This document shows positions 1 to 7,263 of a stretch of DNA of 20,365 bases, one piece after another. The notes beneath the pieces were generated by a model, which did not search any database, was not told where the DNA came from, and was given only the letters and a program-made list of their open reading frames with translations. Position 1 is the stretch's first letter. The number at the start of each line of letters is the position of its first letter. This DNA is from JBBRYK01 sp038237665 (GTDB lineage Bacteria; Actinomycetota; Thermoleophilia; Gaiellales; Gaiellaceae): NCBI GenBank assembly GCA_038237665.1, contig JBBRYK010000046.1, positions 1 to 20,365 of the forward strand. The letters run 5' to 3'. A program made the translations under genes and the position numbers.

Positions 1-812
1 CCCTGATCCAGGTCGACATGTCCGAGTACATGGAGAAGCACTCGGTCTCGCGGCTCGTCGGCTCGCCGCCCGGCTACATCGGCTACGACGAGGGAGGCCA
101 GCTCACGGAGGCCGTCCGGCGCAAGCCGTACTCCGTGCTCCTCCTCGACGAGATCGAGAAGGCGCACCCCGACGTGTTCAACATCCTGCTCCAGATCCTG
201 GAGGACGGGAAGCTGACCGACGCTCAGGGCCGCCGCGTCGACTTCAAGAACACGATCGTGATCATGACCTCGAACATCGGGGCCGGCACGATCTCGAAGA
301 ACCAGACGCTCGGCTTCTCGATCGGCGACGAGAGCGGCCTCTCGTACGACGAGATGAAGGACCGGGTCCTAGGCGAGCTGAAGAAGGTCTTCCGGCCCGA
401 GCTCTTGAACCGGATCGACGAGGTGATCGTCTTCCACAAGCTGGCGAAGGAAGAGATCAAGCTGATCGTCGACCTCACCCTCAACCGCCTCCGCAGCCAG
501 ATGTCCGAGCACGAGGTGGCGATCGAGCTCACGAGCGAGGCGAAGGACCTCCTCGTCGACAAGGGCTACGACCCGGCCATGGGCGCGCGGCCGCTCCGCC
601 GCGCGATCCAGCGCTACATCGAGGATCCGCTGGCCGATTTCGTCCTCGGCGCGAGCCTCCAGGCCGGCTCGACGATCCTCGTCACCCGCAAGGACGAGGA
701 CGAGGTCGACATCTCGGTCATCCCGGCGGCGCCGCCGCCCGAGGGCGAGAAGGTCACGGTTCCTCCCGAGGAGCCCTCGGACGAGGGCGACTCCGAAGAG
801 CCCGAGAGCTAG
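1..812 (+). CDS. clpC: ATP-dependent Clp protease ATP-binding subunit ClpC (3' part)
   Basis: The gene enters from the left edge in frame (first full codon at base 3), so only the second AAA+ module and the C terminus are present. ClpC is a Hsp100 unfoldase that feeds substrates into the ClpP peptidase in the cytoplasm. Visible features are the pore-loop region GSPPGYIGYDEGG near the start, Walker B LLLDEIEKAHPD (about bases 135-170), sensor-1 MTSNIG, an LGF loop (about 310-318) matching the ClpP-docking loop, and the arginine-finger region FRPELLNRIDE. The small C-terminal domain then ends in an acidic Pro/Glu-rich tail. Nothing suggests damage. ClpC next to radA matches the order in Bacillus and Mycobacterium, and the LGF loop argues against ClpB. 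Confidence 0.96.
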   Translation, partial: LIQVDMSEYMEKHSVSRLVGSPPGYIGYDEGGQLTEAVRRKPYSVLLLDEIEKAHPDVFNILLQILEDGKLTDAQGRRVDFKNTIVIMTSNIGAGTISKNQTLGFSIGDESGLSYDEMKDRVLGELKKVFRPELLNRIDEVIVFHKLAKEEIKLIVDLTLNRLRSQMSEHEVAIELTSEAKDLLVDKGYDPAMGARPLRRAIQRYIEDPLADFVLGASLQAGSTILVTRKDEDEVDISVIPAAPPPEGEKVTVPPEEPSDEGDSEEPES

Positions 813-832
813 AAGCCCCTAGCCCGTTTCGT

Positions 833-847
833 CCCGCCTCTGGCGGG
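833..847. terminator. Small hairpin after clpC, possible weak terminator
   Basis: CCCGCC and GGCGGG form a 6-bp stem with a 3-base loop, 21 bases after the clpC stop codon. There is no T-run behind it, so intrinsic termination is uncertain. The gap to the next gene is 74 bases. Confidence 0.25.
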
Positions 848-886
848 TAGTCCTCCCGTTCCATACGAACGAGGAGGGGTTGACGC

Positions 887-1384
887 ATGGCGGAGTTGAC
901 GAATCTCGAGGCGAAGCTCGGCGAGGTCCTGGGCCTGGCGATGGCCGCCCAGGGCACGACCGACAAGGTCAGGAAGCTCGTCGAGGAGGAGGGCGTGGAG
1001 GATCTCGCCCGGACGCTGGAGCGCATGCACGCGGAAGCCAAGGAGACCGAGGACCGCTGCACCGAGGTCGCCGGGTCGCTGGACGGAAAGAAGACGGCGA
1101 TCCTCGAGAAGGGCCGAGAGGTGAAGCAGGAGGCGACCGAGATGATGTCCACGTACCTCGGTGACGACGCCGACGCGCTCGACGGGTTCGAGTTCCTGAC
1201 GATGGCCGAGGCAGGCGAAGTCGGTCACTGGGCGATCGTCCGCGTGCTGTCGGAGCGCGCCGGAAACGACGATGTCGCGCGGCTTGCCGACTGGGCAGAA
1301 CCGATCCAGCGACGCCATTTCGAGGAGGCGCTCCAGGGCTCCCTGAAGCTGGCGGAGGCAGAGGACCCGAACGCCACCGAATAG
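887..1384 (+). CDS. Ferritin-like (DUF892/YciE-type) helical protein
   Basis: A 165-residue soluble, almost wholly helical protein. Two ExxH motifs (E45-H48 and E111-H114), with further acidic and His residues at E13, E108, E138 and H144, fit the di-iron ligands of a four-helix ferritin-like bundle. The helix pattern resembles the DUF892 (YciE/YciF) family, which is linked to stress. This is family resemblance by eye, and a metal-free helical bundle is possible. The ATG is supported by a strong ribosome site, GAGGAGGGG at 871-879, seven bases upstream. The gene sits alone between clpC and radA with a gap on both sides, so it may be its own unit. The other B. subtilis-type synteny neighbours have no such gene here. 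Real gene, likely fold, function unknown. Confidence 0.72.
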   Translation: MAELTNLEAKLGEVLGLAMAAQGTTDKVRKLVEEEGVEDLARTLERMHAEAKETEDRCTEVAGSLDGKKTAILEKGREVKQEATEMMSTYLGDDADALDGFEFLTMAEAGEVGHWAIVRVLSERAGNDDVARLADWAEPIQRRHFEEALQGSLKLAEAEDPNATE

Positions 1385-1403
1385 AAGGGCTCCCGCGGCA
1401 CGG

Positions 1404-1457
1404 CGGCTTCCGCGCTGAAAGTCGGCACCGTTTCGGTGCGTCTTCGCGCGGAAGCCG
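1404..1457. other. Long near-continuous hairpin between ferritin-like gene and radA
   Basis: A perfect 12-bp outer stem (CGGCTTCCGCGC at 1404-1415 with its complement at 1446-1457) encloses a perfect 6-bp inner hairpin (GCACCG-TTT-CGGTGC, 1425-1439). The bases between can add GAA/TTC pairs (1417-1419 with 1443-1445). There is no T-run after it, so it is not a standard intrinsic terminator. It ends 30 bases before the preferred radA start. It could be an RNA structure at the end of the upstream message, a processing site or an operator. Confidence 0.6.
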
Positions 1458-1487
1458 TCTGGGCCCGGGCCTACGATGGTCGGTCCG

Positions 1488-2837
1488 ATGGCCAAGCCCG
1501 CCGTTCAGTTCGCCTGCACCGAATGCGGGTACGCGGCCGGGCGCTGGTTCGGGAAATGCCCGAGTTGCGGCTCGTTCGGGACGCTGCACGAGGAGAAGCT
1601 CGCCCTGGGCGGAAAGGCCTCTGCCTCGGCGAGACCCCTGCTTCGGCTCGTCGATGTCGAGGTTGAAGAAGCGAGGCGAATCCCGACCGGGGTTCCCGAG
1701 CTCGACCGGGTGCTGGGCGGCGGCCTCGTTCCGGCCTCGGTCGTGCTCGTCGGGGGAGAGCCCGGGGTCGGAAAGTCGACGCTCCTTCTGAGCGCCCTCG
1801 CCGCCATGGCGAAAACGCAGCGCGCCCTTCTGGTCACGGGCGAGGAGTCGATCGCACAGGTCAAGCTGCGTGCTGCGCGGCTGGGCGGCGCCGACGCCGT
1901 CGAGATCCTCGCCGAGACCGAGCTCGAGGCCGTCTGCGCGACGCTCGAGCGCGAGCGGCCGGCGGTGTGCGTGATCGACTCGGTGCAGACGCTCTATTCC
2001 GCCGAGCTCGGATCGGCCCCGGGATCGATCGCGCAGGTGCGCGAGGCGGCGGCCCGCCTCCTGCGAGTTGCCAAGGAGTGCGGCATCGCCACGTTCCTCG
2101 TCGGACACGTGACCAAGGACGGCTCCGTCGCCGGGCCTCGAGTCCTCGAGCACCTGGTCGACTGCGTCCTCCAGTTCGAGGGCGACCGCTACCGCGAGCA
2201 TCGCATCCTGCGGGCGGTCAAGAACCGGTTCGGCTCGACCAACGAGATCGGCGTGTTCGAGATGACCACAAGTGGTCTCAACGGCGTTCCTGACCCGTCC
2301 GCGCTCTTTGGTCGGAGCGAAGAAGGAGAAATCGGCGCTGCCGTCGCCTGCACTCTCGAGGGAACCCGCCCGCTGTTGCTCGAGATCCAGGCGCTCGTGG
2401 CGCCGACCGACCTGGCCATGCCGCGCCGGGTCGGCACCGGCGTCGACCCCAAGCGGCTGGCGATGATCGTCGCGGTCCTGGCGCGGCATGCGGGCGTCGC
2501 TCTCGGACAGGCCGACGTCTTCGTCAACGTCGCCGGAGGAGTGCGGATCGACGAGCCGGGCGCGGACATCGCCGTCGCGCTCGCGATCGCCTCGGCAGCA
2601 CGCTCGACGCCTGTCCGCCCCGGGCTCGCCGCGTTCGGCGAGGTCGGCCTCACCGGGCGGCTACGCCCCGCGACGCAGCCCGAGCGACGGATCGAGGAAT
2701 GCGCCAAGCTCGGCCTCCAGCGGGTCCTCACCGCGCCGGGCGGGCCGGCTCGAAGCGTCCCGGTTGTCGACGCAGTCGACACGGTGCGCGGATCGATCGC
2801 GAACGGACTCCTCGCAGGCAGGTCCGGCAAGCAGTAG
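1488..2837 (+). CDS. radA: DNA repair protein RadA (Sms)
   Basis: RadA is a RecA-like ATPase that drives branch migration of recombination intermediates in DNA repair. From the N terminus: a C4 zinc finger (C10, C13, C24, C27), a RecA-type core with Walker A GGEPGVGKST (about 89-98), the RadA-specific KNRFGS motif (from residue 245), and a C-terminal Lon-protease-like domain rich in Gly/Ala. The length of 449 residues is normal. Two in-frame ATGs exist, at 1476 and 1488. I chose 1488 because family members usually begin MAK and because a TACGAT -10-like hexamer (1472-1477) overlaps the first ATG, which would fit a near-leaderless message from 1488. Neither start has a clear ribosome site. In many relatives disA follows, but here carD does. 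Confidence 0.95.
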   Translation: MAKPAVQFACTECGYAAGRWFGKCPSCGSFGTLHEEKLALGGKASASARPLLRLVDVEVEEARRIPTGVPELDRVLGGGLVPASVVLVGGEPGVGKSTLLLSALAAMAKTQRALLVTGEESIAQVKLRAARLGGADAVEILAETELEAVCATLERERPAVCVIDSVQTLYSAELGSAPGSIAQVREAAARLLRVAKECGIATFLVGHVTKDGSVAGPRVLEHLVDCVLQFEGDRYREHRILRAVKNRFGSTNEIGVFEMTTSGLNGVPDPSALFGRSEEGEIGAAVACTLEGTRPLLLEIQALVAPTDLAMPRRVGTGVDPKRLAMIVAVLARHAGVALGQADVFVNVAGGVRIDEPGADIAVALAIASAARSTPVRPGLAAFGEVGLTGRLRPATQPERRIEECAKLGLQRVLTAPGGPARSVPVVDAVDTVRGSIANGLLAGRSGKQ

Positions 2838-2860
2838 GCGCCTCTGTGCAGGGCTTTTTT
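2838..2860 (+). terminator. Possible intrinsic terminator after radA
   Basis: Directly after the radA stop, a short weak stem (GCCT against AGGGC with a bulge) is followed by six T residues at 2855-2860, rare in this GC-rich DNA. The stem is poor, so termination is only suggested. It lies just before the carD promoter. Confidence 0.4.
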
Positions 2861-2887
2861 GGTCGGCAGCCCCGCTCGGGTAAAAGA

Positions 2888-2916
2888 TGGGCATTTGCGG
2901 GGATTTTTGCTATAGT
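2888..2916 (+). promoter_or_regulatory. SigA-type promoter of carD
   Basis: TGGGCA (2888-2893, four of six matches to TTGACA) and TATAGT (2911-2916, five of six to TATAAT) are spaced by exactly 17 bases. The AT-rich patch stands out from the surrounding GC-rich sequence. Transcription would begin near 2923, giving a leader of about 70 bases before the TTG start of carD. Confidence 0.7.
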
Positions 2917-2925
2917 AGTGGGGTT

Positions 2926-2953
2926 CCGCCGGCGGACCTCGTCCCGCCGGCGG
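2926..2953. repeat. Twin GC palindromes in the carD leader
   Basis: The 10-base palindrome CCGCCGGCGG occurs twice, at 2926-2935 and 2944-2953, 18 bases apart start to start. In RNA the two copies can pair with each other around an 8-base loop to form a very stable hairpin just after the predicted start of transcription. In DNA the spacing, near two helical turns, would suit a pair of protein sites. Confidence 0.6.
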
Positions 2954-2992
2954 CTTCATGCCAATGGTCGAAACACGGAGGGGAGGCTCGCC

Positions 2993-3523
2993 TTGTTCAA
3001 GGTCGGCGACAAGGTGGTGTATCCGCACCACGGAGCAGGCACGGTCGTCAAGAAGGAAAACCGGGAAGTGCTCGGCGAAAAGCGCGAGTACTTGACGATT
3101 CGGATCCTGCACAACGACATGACCGTCAACGTCCCGACGGAGAACGCCGAACGGGTCGGCCTCCGAAAGGTGATCGACGAGGAAATGGTCGGAAAGGTGC
3201 TGAAGGCGCTGACCGGCACCGGCACGGCGATGCCCAAGAACTGGAACCGCCGCTTCAAGCACAACCGGGACAAGATGAAGACCGGCGACATCTTCGAGCT
3301 CGCCGAGGTCGTCCGGAACCTCTCGCTTCGCGACCACGAGAAGGGCCTCTCCACCGGCGAGAAGCAGATGTTCGTGAAGGCCAAGAAGATTCTCGCCAGC
3401 GAGTTGATGTACGCCAAGCAGATGGACGAGGAAGAGGCTGCTGCGTGGCTCGACGACGTCCTCTCGGGCGCCGGCAACGGCAAGCGCAGCAGGGCGAAGG
3501 CAACCGTAGGCGCTACGGCCTAG
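2993..3523 (+). CDS. carD: CarD-family RNA polymerase-binding regulator
   Basis: CarD binds the RNA polymerase beta subunit and stabilises the open promoter complex, chiefly at stable-RNA promoters. The 176-residue product starts FKVGDKVVYPHHGAG, the hallmark of the Tudor-like RNAP-interacting domain (about 1-60), followed by the basic helical DNA-binding domain. It ends in a short Gly/Lys/Arg-rich tail. The start is TTG at 2993: it gives the family's standard N terminus, and GGAGGGGAGG (2977-2986) sits six bases before it. The open frame extends far upstream, but those residues overlap the promoter and radA and match nothing. The stop is 10 bases before ispD, so the carD promoter probably also drives ispD, the PHP gene and ispF. 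Confidence 0.93.
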   Translation: MFKVGDKVVYPHHGAGTVVKKENREVLGEKREYLTIRILHNDMTVNVPTENAERVGLRKVIDEEMVGKVLKALTGTGTAMPKNWNRRFKHNRDKMKTGDIFELAEVVRNLSLRDHEKGLSTGEKQMFVKAKKILASELMYAKQMDEEEAAAWLDDVLSGAGNGKRSRAKATVGATA

Positions 3524-3533
3524 GGCACTAGCC

Positions 3534-4199
3534 GTGTCCGTCTGGGCCGTGCTCGTCGCCGCAGGACGGGGCGAACGGTTCGGCGCGGGCCGGCCGAAGG
3601 CGTTCGTCAAGCTGGGCGACCGCGTGCTGCTGGCCGAGAGCCTCGAGCGCCTCGAGCGATCCGAGTGGATCGACTCGATCGTGATCGTCGCACCGCCGGG
3701 CTGGGAGGAGCCGGCGATCCTGGTTGCCGAGGAGCTCGCCTGCGGCAAGGTGATGGCGACGGTGCCTGGCGGCGAAACGCGGGCCGAGTCGGTTCGTGCC
3801 GGCGTCGTCGAAGTGCCGGAGGATGCCGCAGCGATCGTGGTTCACGACGCCGCGCGGCCGCTCGTGACCGACGACGTGATCGAGCGGGTGCTGGCGGTGC
3901 TCGGCCAGGGTTGGGACGGCGCCGTTCCGGCTCTCCCTCTCCCGGACACGGTCAAGCGCGTCGAGGGCGAGGCCATCGCGGAGACGCTCGATCGCTCGCA
4001 GCTCGTCGGCGTACAGACACCGCAGGCCTTCGTGGCGGCGACCCTGCGCGACGCGCTTCGCGGCGAGCTTCCCTCGGCGACGGATTGCTCGTCGCTCGTC
4101 GAGGCGGCAGGCGGGCGGGTCCGGGTGGTCGAGGGCGATCGGCGGCTACTGAAGGTGACCTCCCCGGAGGACCTCGAGCTGGTCGCTTCCTGGCTGTGA
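3534..4199 (+). CDS. ispD: 2-C-methyl-D-erythritol 4-phosphate cytidylyltransferase IspD
   Basis: IspD is the third enzyme of the MEP isoprenoid pathway, joining CTP and methylerythritol phosphate to give CDP-ME in the cytoplasm. At 221 residues it is near normal length. Visible are the nucleotide-binding loop VAAGRGERFG with the following K (RPKAF), VHDAARPLV, DTVKR, the TPQAF segment, a TDCSSLVE stretch, and the C-terminal VEGDRRLLKVTSPEDL motif. The start is GTG at 3534, 10 bases after carD. The stop shares bases with the next gene's GTG (GTGA), so translation is probably coupled. ispF lies two genes on, which confirms the pathway context. Confidence 0.95.
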   Translation: MSVWAVLVAAGRGERFGAGRPKAFVKLGDRVLLAESLERLERSEWIDSIVIVAPPGWEEPAILVAEELACGKVMATVPGGETRAESVRAGVVEVPEDAAAIVVHDAARPLVTDDVIERVLAVLGQGWDGAVPALPLPDTVKRVEGEAIAETLDRSQLVGVQTPQAFVAATLRDALRGELPSATDCSSLVEAAGGRVRVVEGDRRLLKVTSPEDLELVASWL

Positions 4200-4975
4200 T
4201 CGTCGACTACCACATGCATCTCCGCGACCCCGACGAGCGGATCGAGCATTCACTCGAGGCCGTCGAGCGGTTCCTCGAGACAGCGGCAGCACGCGGCGTC
4301 GACGAGATCGGCTTCACCGAGCACGTCTACTACTTCCGGCAGACCCGCGAGATCTGGGACGTGCCCTACCAGGTCGAGCGCTGCATCTACGACCTCGACG
4401 CCTACGTCGACACGGTCGTCGAGGCAAGGCGGCAAGGTCTTCCCGTCAAGCTCGGGCTCGAGGTCGACTACGTCGGAGACCGGCAGGGACGGCTCTCCGA
4501 GCTCCTCGCGCCGTACCCGTGGGACTACCTGCTCGGCTCGGTGCACTACATCGATGGTCTGGCGATCGACCAGGAGCCAGGCATCTGGGCCGGCCAGGAG
4601 GTCGACGAGGTCTGGCAGCGCTACTTCGGAGCCTTGAAGGAGCTTGCGACGGGCGGGGCCGTCGACGTCCTCGCGCATCCCGATCTGGTCAAGATCTTCG
4701 ACCGTCGGCCGGCGGATCCCGGGTCGTTCTACGGCTCGTTCGACGGCGTCGCCCTGGAGATCTCCACCGCCGGTCTGCACAAGCACGTCGGCGAGCTGTA
4801 TCCCAACGAGGCCCTGCTCGAGGCGCGTCCGCCGATCACGCTTGCCTCCGACGCGCACGTTCCCGGGAACGTGGGCCGCGATTTCGACCAGGCGCTTGCC
4901 CTCGCGAGGAGACTCGGGTACGAGACCGTGACCGTGTTCGACGGCCGACGGTCGAGACAGGAACCGCTTGGCTGA
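4196..4975 (+). CDS. PHP-domain phosphoesterase, histidinol-phosphatase-like
   Basis: A 259-residue PHP-superfamily metallo-phosphoesterase. All expected metal ligands are visible: H6 and H8 (YHMH), E42-H43, E89 (GLEVDY), H117 (GSVHYIDG), H161 (LAHPD) and D219-H221 (SDAH). The GSVH and LAHPD patterns are most like the HisK-type histidinol-phosphate phosphatases, which would make L-histidinol from histidinol phosphate. No other histidine gene is nearby, so the substrate is open. The start is GTG at 4196, overlapping the ispD stop as GTGA. The 3' end overlaps the ispF start by eight bases. Being clamped between ispD and ispF ensures co-translation with the MEP pathway, but does not by itself show a role there. 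Confidence 0.88.
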   Translation: MIVDYHMHLRDPDERIEHSLEAVERFLETAAARGVDEIGFTEHVYYFRQTREIWDVPYQVERCIYDLDAYVDTVVEARRQGLPVKLGLEVDYVGDRQGRLSELLAPYPWDYLLGSVHYIDGLAIDQEPGIWAGQEVDEVWQRYFGALKELATGGAVDVLAHPDLVKIFDRRPADPGSFYGSFDGVALEISTAGLHKHVGELYPNEALLEARPPITLASDAHVPGNVGRDFDQALALARRLGYETVTVFDGRRSRQEPLG

Positions 4976-5450
4976 GTACCGGGTCGGGATCGGCGTAGAC
5001 GCCCACGCGCTCGAGGACGGCGTTCGGCTCGTTCTCGGCGGGGTCCAGTTCGACTCGCCGCGCGGGCTGGCCGGGCATTCCGACGGCGACGTGATCGCAC
5101 ACGCGCTGATCGACGCCGTCCTCGGCGCGGCCGGCCTTGGCGACATCGGCTCGCTCTTTCCCTCCGACGACGCCTCGCTCGAGGGCGTCAGCTCGCTGGT
5201 GCTGCTCGAGCAGACCATGGCCCAAGTGCGCGAGACGGGCTGGGAGCTCGCCAATGCCGACTGTGTCCTGATCGGCGAGGAACCGCGGATCGGGGCGCGC
5301 CGGGAGGAGATGGGTGCGGCGCTGGCCGAGGCCGCCGGCGTGGGTAGGGGGCAGATCGCCGTTCGGGCGACGACCACCGACCGGCTCGGCTTCACCGGCC
5401 GCGGCGAAGGGCTGGCCGCCCAGGCCGTGGCGTTGCTCGTCCGCGCCTAG
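4968..5450 (+). CDS. ispF: 2-C-methyl-D-erythritol 2,4-cyclodiphosphate synthase IspF
   Basis: IspF cyclises CDP-ME 2-phosphate to MEcPP with loss of CMP, and works as a trimer. The 160-residue protein has the zinc site D11-x-H13 (GVDAH) and H37 (GHSDGD), the DIGSLFP loop, and the C-terminal TTDRLGFTGRGEG motif, where the usual TTTEKLGFTGR is slightly altered. The start is TTG at 4968, with AGGA at 4959-4962 five bases before it, inside the end of the PHP gene. The stop codon itself is part of a strong hairpin that separates this gene from the convergent histidine kinase. Confidence 0.95.
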   Translation: MAEYRVGIGVDAHALEDGVRLVLGGVQFDSPRGLAGHSDGDVIAHALIDAVLGAAGLGDIGSLFPSDDASLEGVSSLVLLEQTMAQVRETGWELANADCVLIGEEPRIGARREEMGAALAEAAGVGRGQIAVRATTTDRLGFTGRGEGLAAQAVALLVRA

Positions 5451-5472
5451 GGGTCGGCCCACCCGACCCCTA
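5448..5472. terminator. Bidirectional hairpin between ispF and the kinase gene
   Basis: A perfect 10-bp stem, TAGGGGTCGG (5448-5457) with its complement (5463-5472), and a 5-base loop. The stem begins with the ispF stop codon and ends six bases before the stop of the convergent kinase gene. There is no T-run, but its position in the only gap between convergent genes suggests it ends transcription from both sides. Confidence 0.6.
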
Positions 5473-5478
5473 CACGGC

Positions 5479-6555
5479 CTACGCCGCCGGCAGCGTGAAG
5501 CAAATCCTTGCCCCTCCGCCCGGCCGGTGCTCGGCCCAGATCCGGCCGCCGTGGGCCTCGACGAGGCCGCGGGCGATCGTGAGCCCGAGCCCCGATCCGC
5601 CTCCGCGGCCCGGCGTTCGGGCTTCGTCAGCACGCCAGAAACGGTCGAAGATCCGTCTCACCGAGTCGGCCGGGATGCCCTCGCCGGTGTCCTCGACGGT
5701 GACCTGCACGTCCGTCCCGTCGGGCTCGGCAAAGACAGCCACCGAGCCGTCGGAGGGAGTGTGCCGGAGCGCGTTCGTCAGCAGGTTGAAGAGGACGCGC
5801 TCGACCTGCTCGGGCGCGCAGCGAACGGAGCCTACGGTGTCTCCGACGCGGGCTTCCAGCCGCACGTGCTTTGCGCGCGCCTCCGCCTCGAGGCCGCGGA
5901 GGCACGTCTCGATCAGCCCGCCGACCTCTGCCTCGCGCAACTCGAGGCGCAGCGCTCCTGCGTCGATGCGCGCAAGCTCGAAGAGGTCGTTGATCAGCGT
6001 CCCGAGCCGCTGCACCTGTTCGCGGAGCGCCGGGAGGTACTCGGCCGGCTCGACCAGGCCGTCCTCGAGTGCCTCCAGCATCGCCTGGATCGACGCGAGC
6101 GGCGTGCGCAGGTCGTGGCTCGCCCAGGCGACGAGCTGCCGCCGCGCGTCGAAAACCTCCTCGAGGTTGGCGGCCATCTCGTTGAACGCCGCGGCCAGCT
6201 CGGCCAGCTCGGCAGGGCCGTCCTCCGGCGCGCGAGCGCTCAGGTCCCCGCGGGCGAGCGCGCCGGACGCTCCACGGAGGCGCTCGATCGAGTTTGAGAT
6301 CGAGCGGGCGAGTAGGAGGGCCGCCGCGATCGCGGCCGAGGCAGAAGCCGTCGCGACGGCGAGGATCTTCACGTCCGTACCCATGTGGAACATCACCCAC
6401 CCCGAGAGGAGCACCGCGCACAGCGGGACGACCGCGGCCAGTAGCGCCAGGCCCGCCAGCTGCAACCGGACCGTGGGGAGAGTCCTGAGCGCGAGCATGG
6501 CCCCGAAGCCGACGGCCAGGGTCGTGCACGCGACGATGAGGGCCAGCTCGATCAC
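5479..6555 (-). CDS. HAMP-containing sensor histidine kinase
   Basis: A 358-residue membrane histidine kinase partnering the response regulator just upstream. Hydrophobic segments at about 2-23, 32-56 and 62-83 are joined by very short loops, so little lies outside the membrane. A HAMP linker follows (about 83-135), then the HisKA H-box ASHDLRTP (H147), N-box NLLTNALRH, and G-boxes DTGEGIP and GGSGLGL of the ATPase domain. The start is GTG at 6555, overlapping the regulator's stop as GTGA. The frame stays open far upstream, but those residues are antisense-like and overlap the regulator. With so little sensor domain, the signal is likely membrane-borne or from a partner. The signal and target genes cannot be read from the sequence. 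Confidence 0.92.
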   Translation of the reverse strand: MIELALIVACTTLAVGFGAMLALRTLPTVRLQLAGLALLAAVVPLCAVLLSGWVMFHMGTDVKILAVATASASAAIAAALLLARSISNSIERLRGASGALARGDLSARAPEDGPAELAELAAAFNEMAANLEEVFDARRQLVAWASHDLRTPLASIQAMLEALEDGLVEPAEYLPALREQVQRLGTLINDLFELARIDAGALRLELREAEVGGLIETCLRGLEAEARAKHVRLEARVGDTVGSVRCAPEQVERVLFNLLTNALRHTPSDGSVAVFAEPDGTDVQVTVEDTGEGIPADSVRRIFDRFWRADEARTPGRGGGSGLGLTIARGLVEAHGGRIWAEHRPGGGARICFTLPAA

Positions 6556-7229
6556 GGTACGAAGCGGTAGCCGGCGCCCCAAACGGTCTCGAGGTAGCGC
6601 GGACGTGACGGCTCGGCCTCGATCTTCTCGCGCAACCGACGCATGTGGACGGTGACCGTGCCCGTGTCGAACGCCGCCTCGTAGCCCCAGACGCCGGCCA
6701 TCAGCTGGTCGCGCGAGAAGACCTTCCTCGGGTGGCTCGCCAGGAACCAGAGCAGGTCGAATTCCTTGGCCGTCAGCCGGAGGGCGTTGCCGCCGCGCTT
6801 CACCTCCCGCGCCGCAGCATCGATCTCCAGATCGTCGAAGACCATTCGCTCCTCCCTGGAGGGCACAGGTGACACACGCCTGAGCACCGTCCGCACGCGC
6901 GTCGCCAGCTCGCGTGGCGAGAACGGCTTGGTCACGTAGTCGTCGGCGCCGAGCTCGAGCCCGACGATCCGGTCGGCCTCGTCGCCGCGCGCCGTCAGCA
7001 TGATCACCGGGAGGTCCGACCGCTCGCGAATCCACCGGCACAGGGAGAGGCCGTCCGTGCCGGGCAGCATCACGTCGAGCACGACCAGGTTCGGGGAGAA
7101 GCGCTCGACAAGCTCGCGGGCTGTGTCGCCGTCGCCGGCCTCGAGGGTTCGATACCCCTCGCGCTTCAGGTAGCGGACGACGACTTCGCGAACGATCGGC
7201 TCGTCGTCGACGACGAGAACAGTGGGCAC
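6552..7229 (-). CDS. OmpR/PhoB-type response regulator
   Basis: A 225-residue two-component regulator. The receiver domain (about 1-115) has the acidic pocket D8-D9, phospho-acceptor D52 (VVLDVMLPG), T79 and K101 (TKPF). A winged-helix DNA-binding domain follows (about 130-225), ending in the typical VWGAGYRF. The start is GTG at 7229, which gives the standard N terminus. No good ribosome site is seen, but CACAAT lies six bases upstream (7236-7241). It is 34 bases downstream of the dehydrogenase gene, so it may also be read from the mutY transcript. The stop overlaps the kinase start, so the pair is translationally coupled. Confidence 0.94.
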   Translation of the reverse strand: MPTVLVVDDEPIVREVVVRYLKREGYRTLEAGDGDTARELVERFSPNLVVLDVMLPGTDGLSLCRWIRERSDLPVIMLTARGDEADRIVGLELGADDYVTKPFSPRELATRVRTVLRRVSPVPSREERMVFDDLEIDAAAREVKRGGNALRLTAKEFDLLWFLASHPRKVFSRDQLMAGVWGYEAAFDTGTVTVHMRRLREKIEAEPSRPRYLETVWGAGYRFVP

Positions 7230-7263
7230 CCGTTCATTGTGCGGGAGAAAGCTTGCGTAGGGA

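Noticed and set aside
969..2489. Long minus-strand open frame opposite the ferritin-like gene and radA
   Set aside because: Arg/Pro/Ala-rich low-complexity translation with no motif; a GC-rich shadow of radA, which is certain on the plus strand.
2189..3748. 519-codon minus-strand open frame opposite radA, carD and ispD
   Set aside because: No recognisable domain, and it crosses the carD promoter and three well-supported plus-strand genes.
6556..7041. In-frame extension of the histidine kinase N terminus
   Set aside because: It overlaps the response regulator almost entirely and has antisense-like composition; GTGA coupling at 6555 gives the proper start.
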